From contig CAVSCF010000009.1 in NCBI GenBank assembly GCA_963726405.1, forward strand, positions 26,760 through 90,759: 64,000 nucleotides of DNA, written 5' to 3'. The notes below the pieces were generated by a model that saw only the letters and a list, made by a program, of their open reading frames with translations, did not search any database and had not been told where the DNA came from. Positions 60,926-64,000 of this stretch are shown here, piece after piece. Origin of the DNA: JAOUJD01 sp963726405. Its GTDB lineage: Bacteria > Pseudomonadota > Gammaproteobacteria > Burkholderiales > Burkholderiaceae_F. Position 1 is the stretch's first letter; every line of letters starts with the position of its first letter. A program made the translations under genes and the position numbers.

Positions 60926-62121
60926 GGAGTGGCTTTCGACGCCGATGGCGGGTCGGACGTAAGGTCGAAAACGTGAACGCCCGCCAGGCTGTGGTCGTGG
61001 TTCACCCAGCGCGTGTCGTGCAACGTGCGCATCATGTCGGCGCGCCCCGCCTCCCAATGCTCCTGCATCGACCGGCGAGAGAATTCATAGTCCTTCGACT
61101 GCGTTTCGTAGTGCTTGCTGCGGTAGATCAGGTGCACGACGTCGACGGCACTGTCGCCGCGCAGGCGCGCCAGTGCTTGCACATCGGGGTCGTCGCGCAT
61201 CCCGGGCGGCAGCTTCGCGATCAGCCTCTGGGCCGCCTGCGCGATCACCTGCCGGTCCAGCTCGTTGGTGGTGTTCAGCCGCGTGCGGCTGGAGAATCGG
61301 ATGTCCTTCTCGCGCTCCACAACTTCGTCCATCGTCGTCGGCAACTCACCGGCGGCGGCGTATAGGTCGACCTGGAACACCACCCGCGGTTTGCGCCCCC
61401 GCTGGTCGAGCACGTACTGCAGTGGCGTGTTGGAGACCAGACCGCCGTCCCAGTAGTACTCACCGTCGATCTCGATCGGCGCGAAGCCCGGCGGCAGCGC
61501 GCCGCTGGCCATGATGTGCCTTGCGTCGATACTCTGCTTGGCCGAGTCGAAATACGCGAAGTTGCCGCTGCGAACACTCACCGCCCCGACGGACAAGCGC
61601 ATGGTCCCCGAATTGACGAGATCGAAATCGACCAGGCGCTCCAGCGTCTGCTGCAACCGCGAAGTGTCGTAGTAGCTGATCGCCGCCAGCGTGCCGCGCG
61701 GCTGGAAGGGCGAGGGCGGAAATCGGGGCGTGAAGAAACCCGGGACGCCGAACAGCATGACCTGCGCAGCGCTGGCGTCGTTGAGCGCCTCGCGCGGGCT
61801 CAACAATGGCGCAATCGCTGCGAAGCCCTGCATCGGATTGGCCGAACTCACCAGATCCCAGAATTCGTGCAAGCGCTCGATGCGTCGGTGGGCGGGGTTG
61901 CCGGCGATCAAGGCCGCATTGATGGCGCCGATCGAGATGCCGGCGACCCAGTCGGGGGCACTCCAGGAGTGGGCCAGGGCTTCGAAAACGCCGGCCTGGT
62001 ATGCGCCCAGCGCGCCGCCACCCTGCAGCACGAGGATGCAGTCTTCAACGTCGCTCGGAAGTGCGTTACGGTGACCGGATGGCAAGGACCGTTGCTTCAC
62101 CAGCTGTCCCCATCGACTCAT
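60922..62121 (-). CDS. patatin-like phospholipase (DUF3734 type)
   Basis: A 399-residue patatin-family acyl hydrolase: oxyanion-hole GGGALGAYQAG at 34-44, nucleophile S63 in GISIG, and catalytic D225 in WDGGLVSNTP. The C-terminal extension (about 260-399), with EREKDIRFSSRTR and HYETQSKDYEFSR, is the DUF3734-type domain often found next to 3-hydroxybutyrate dehydrogenase genes. A role in lipid or granule-associated ester turnover is possible but unproven. The start at 62121 is fixed by an ATGA overlap with the upstream microprotein; the stop overlaps adc the same way. Confidence 0.92.
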   Translation of the reverse strand: MSRWGQLVKQRSLPSGHRNALPSDVEDCILVLQGGGALGAYQAGVFEALAHSWSAPDWVAGISIGAINAALIAGNPAHRRIERLHEFWDLVSSANPMQGFAAIAPLLSPREALNDASAAQVMLFGVPGFFTPRFPPSPFQPRGTLAAISYYDTSRLQQTLERLVDFDLVNSGTMRLSVGAVSVRSGNFAYFDSAKQSIDARHIMASGALPPGFAPIEIDGEYYWDGGLVSNTPLQYVLDQRGRKPRVVFQVDLYAAAGELPTTMDEVVEREKDIRFSSRTRLNTTNELDRQVIAQAAQRLIAKLPPGMRDDPDVQALARLRGDSAVDVVHLIYRSKHYETQSKDYEFSRRSMQEHWEAGRADMMRTLHDTRWVNHDHSLAGVHVFDLTSDPPSASKATP

Positions 62122-62255
62122 GAGCCGGGATTGACGACACCGCCGAAGGAACGCAACTCGTCCGCGACCTGCGGGACGGCGAGCCAGGACCAGGTGGCGA
62201 GTCCGGCTGCACTTAGGCCCGCAGAGGCAATGATCCAAGCGTTGGTGAGGTTCAT
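62118..62255 (-). CDS. 45-residue single-pass membrane microprotein
   Basis: Read on the minus strand from ATG at 62255: MNLTNAWIIASAG and then a second hydrophobic stretch up to about residue 28 (AAGLATWSWLAV), and a short polar tail ending VVNPGS before TGA. It has one predicted membrane helix (about residues 6-27). Its stop overlaps the patatin ATG as ATGA, the same coupling seen between patatin and adc, which argues that it is translated. The ribosome-binding site (CCGGAAC) is modest. I do not recognise the family; a small membrane partner of the phospholipase is a guess. Confidence 0.6.
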   Translation of the reverse strand: MNLTNAWIIASAGLSAAGLATWSWLAVPQVADELRSFGGVVNPGS

Positions 62256-62670
62256 GTTCGTTCCGGTAGCAAACGAGGATCGGGCGTCGAGCTCGTAGCG
62301 AGAAGGAGCCGCGCCACACAGCAGTCGGTTTTCGGCCAGGGCCTACGTGTCGTGCGACCTGGCGGCGTAGCACACAGGATTGCTCTGTAGCGTCACTGCT
62401 TTATCGCGTCTGTGCGCTTGCGAACATTCTTCACTTTCGAAAATCCGGACTCAAACGGGTTCGAGGCGCGGCTTTACGGGTGCGACGCCCATTACTGCAA
62501 CGGGCGTCGAGGAGTGATGAGGGGCTCGGCTCACGAGCTTAGGGCCGCTATAACGCGGCAAAGCGTGATCAGGTCTCAGGTCAGGTCGTTTCTGACGATC
62601 CTGACGAGGCCTGAGAACTGGCTAACGAGCGCGCCGCTGTACGGTGCGCTCTATTCTTCTGGCGGTGCTG
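62256..62670. other. gene-free stretch upstream of the patatin operon
   Basis: About 415 bp with no credible gene. It should carry the promoter of the leftward microprotein-patatin-adc-bdhA operon in its left part. A perfect 8-bp hairpin (CGACGCCC, 11-base loop, GGGCGTCG at 62483-62509) is present but has no T-tract. Confidence 0.4.
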
Positions 62671-63123
62671 TCAGAGATAGAGATCAGAGGTCGCTGGGCT
62701 CCCTTTGCGTCTCCTTGCATGGTTCAGGAGAACCGCCATCAACATCGTGGCCCCTGCCGTCGCCGACGTCACTGGAGAGTCGGACAGTACCTGGACCAAT
62801 CCGTCCATGACTTCCCAGCTCGCCTGTTGGACGTATTCGACCAGGGCCATTACGTCTTGGGCGCGCACGGACTCCAATTGATCCGGTCGAATGTGCAGCT
62901 CCGGCCAGCCACCGAGAAATCTGATCTTGGAGAAAACGCCATTTGCCACGAACGCGAGCGACAGTACGCCGAGAGGACGCAGCAGGTGCTCAATCAGACG
63001 ACTGCGCAGTGCTTCCGGGGCGGCTTCGTAAACTTCGCCGACCAATTTCGGCAGTGACACGTCGAGGGTCTTGATCTCCGTCGCCTCCAATCCCGCGATC
63101 TCTGGCGCGCTTTGCCGACTCAT
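62671..63123 (-). CDS. hypothetical protein, unrecognised
   Basis: A 150-residue protein I cannot assign. ATG at 63123 follows a strong AAGGAG nine bases upstream. It is largely helical: TEIKTLDVSLPKLVGEVYEA, then ALRSRLIEHLLRPLGVLSLAFVANGVF with a moderately hydrophobic stretch (about 55-75), SWEVMDGLVQVLSD, and a final hydrophobic SATAGATMLMAVLLNHARRR helix with a basic tail. One or two membrane-associated helices are possible. No operon partner; it is downstream-isolated from the patatin group and next to a decayed IS region. Confidence 0.6.
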   Translation of the reverse strand: MSRQSAPEIAGLEATEIKTLDVSLPKLVGEVYEAAPEALRSRLIEHLLRPLGVLSLAFVANGVFSKIRFLGGWPELHIRPDQLESVRAQDVMALVEYVQQASWEVMDGLVQVLSDSPVTSATAGATMLMAVLLNHARRRKGSPATSDLYL

Positions 63124-64000
63124 GTCATCTCGCTCCTTAAACGGCTGCAGAGGGTTCTGACCCAATTTCCAGCACCGTTGCTCGAAAGGGGGAAGGAATC
63201 GGTTCCGACCTAGGCATGGCCGCGCCGGTTCCGCCGTTTCGAGGGACGATAGCTTCCTTGCGGTACGTAACCCTCCCCATCGTCCAGTGACCGCAAGCAA
63301 GAGAAAGCTCAGACATTCCACGCGCGCATCGAAGGGAGAAGTGGGGGGCGGCCGTCACCGGGACCAAAGATGAATCGCGCTGCTCCGCGGCGGTCTTGCC
63401 GACGAACGCCCGGATGGTCGTGAAGCGACTTCGGAGAGAAGGCCTCTGCCGGCCAGTAAAGCCGTTGCCTTGGCGGTCGTCATTGGCGCCAGTTAGCCCT
63501 CGGTACCGCTATTGGGTCTTCCTCCTGATCTTCGGGCAACCGGGAAGGGTCGTGTGTTGCCGATCGTTGCGCTCGACGAGGCCGGCGCGATCATCGAGGC
63601 TGGGCGCATCGACTACAGCGAGAGCCGACCTCACATGGCTCTCAATGGGGTGCCGCCGGGCGTATTCGCCCGGCGGCAGAAAGACTTGGAGTTTCATTCA
63701 ACCGGTAGAACCGTCCAAAACTAGCGAAGAGCCTGGTACGCAGGACGGGAGCACTTCAAGAACGTATCCATCGCGTTCGCGTACCGGCGGCATTCGACTC
63801 AGCAGGATCACCGACTGCGTTAGCAGTTGCGAGCGATATGTGTGCGCGTGCTGCCCGCGATTGGAGATGCACTGCAGCGTGGGGCGAACCCGCCGCTCGA
63901 CGTACGGCGACTAATGTCAACCGGCGGGCAGCAGGGCGGCCCTGAGTCCGGTTGGCCGCCTAGAGATGACATCTCGCACTGACAGCCCGACTGGCGCTTT
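63124..64000. other. right-end region with IS remnant, otherwise no gene
   Basis: About 880 bp. Besides the transposase fragment at 63512-63724, no intact gene is visible. The first 250 bp should hold the promoter of the hypothetical gene at 63123. From 63725 to the edge there is a mixed, low-protein-content sequence in which I see no inverted-repeat end of an insertion sequence. Confidence 0.45.
63512..63724 (+). pseudogene. C-terminal fragment of an IS3-family transposase (orfB)
   Basis: The frame ending at 63724 contains ALDEAGAIIEAGRIDYSESR followed by PHMALNGVPPGVFARR, which matches the end of IS3-group transposases (alanine-rich helix, W/G-R-x-x-Y-N-x-x-RPH-x-(A/S)L, P-x-x-F). The conserved DDE residues lie upstream and are missing. 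A further trace, SPRYRYWVF around 63493-63519 in another frame, resembles the (R/P)RYGYRR segment of orfB, which suggests a large internal deletion and a frameshift. A dead remnant. Confidence 0.6.

Noticed and set aside
62483..62509. 8-bp hairpin upstream of the patatin operon as a terminator or RNA gene
   Set aside because: Perfect stem but an 11-base loop, no T-tract and no second structural element; mentioned only in the intergenic entry.
1..64000. CRISPR array, tRNA or rRNA gene, prophage or secretion system
   Set aside because: No regularly spaced direct repeats, no tRNA-like cloverleaf with CCA or T-loop pattern noticed, and no phage structural genes. A dedicated tRNA or repeat scan was not possible here.

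Overview
The window looks like a chromosomal segment of a high-G+C betaproteobacterium, most likely from the Burkholderiales or a neighbouring order. The reasons are the gene order (smc-zipA-ligA; map-glnD divergent from rpsB-tsf-pyrH-frr-uppS-cdsA-dxr-rseP-bamA-skp-lpxD-fabZ-lpxA-lpxB-rnhB; divergent ppsR/ppsA), two Bug-type periplasmic solute-binding proteins, a phasin and a 3-hydroxybutyrate/acetoacetate operon. No tRNA, rRNA or CRISPR array was seen.

Layout. 1-461 is non-coding and rich in inverted repeats. 0.46-2.9 kb carries a leftward queF-dapC-dapD group (queuosine and lysine/diaminopimelate synthesis). 3.1-11.3 kb carries rightward smc, zipA, ligA, a methylthioinosine phosphorylase and a second peptide deformylase; a 270-bp palindromic element fills the zipA-ligA gap exactly. 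A small RHH/ParE-type toxin-antitoxin pair follows (11.4-12.0 kb). 12.0-15.4 kb is map-glnD on the minus strand. 15.7-30.8 kb is a long rightward run for translation, isoprenoid and phospholipid precursors, outer-membrane assembly and lipid A synthesis, much of it joined by ATGA or TGATG overlaps. 30.8-36.0 kb holds a small lipoprotein, ppsR/ppsA and an NfeD/QmcA pair.

36-46 kb is more accessory: a receiver-domain remnant, a phasin with an apparent frameshift, a hybrid histidine kinase, a broken zinc-ribbon microprotein gene, a Bug protein, an MFS permease, CsbD, a CAP-domain protein and AsmA. 45.6-54.2 kb looks like an aldaric-acid locus: a LysR regulator divergent from a Bug protein, glucarate dehydratase and an HpcH/HpaI aldolase, then an atypical Nramp protein, an OPT-family transporter and a DapA-superfamily enzyme. 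54.2-58.1 kb has a small secreted protein, an alpha/beta hydrolase and an exported prolyl oligopeptidase. 58.6-62.3 kb, all leftward, has a DUF2127-like membrane protein and an operon of a 45-residue membrane peptide, patatin-like phospholipase, acetoacetate decarboxylase and 3-hydroxybutyrate dehydrogenase. The right end (62.7-64.0 kb) has one unrecognised conserved-looking protein and an eroded IS3-type transposase tail.

I found no convincing new defence or mobile system. The observations most worth pursuing are the palindromic element between zipA and ligA, the unusual transporter set in the aldarate locus, the translationally coupled 45-aa membrane peptide, and three eroding genes clustered at 36-40 kb.
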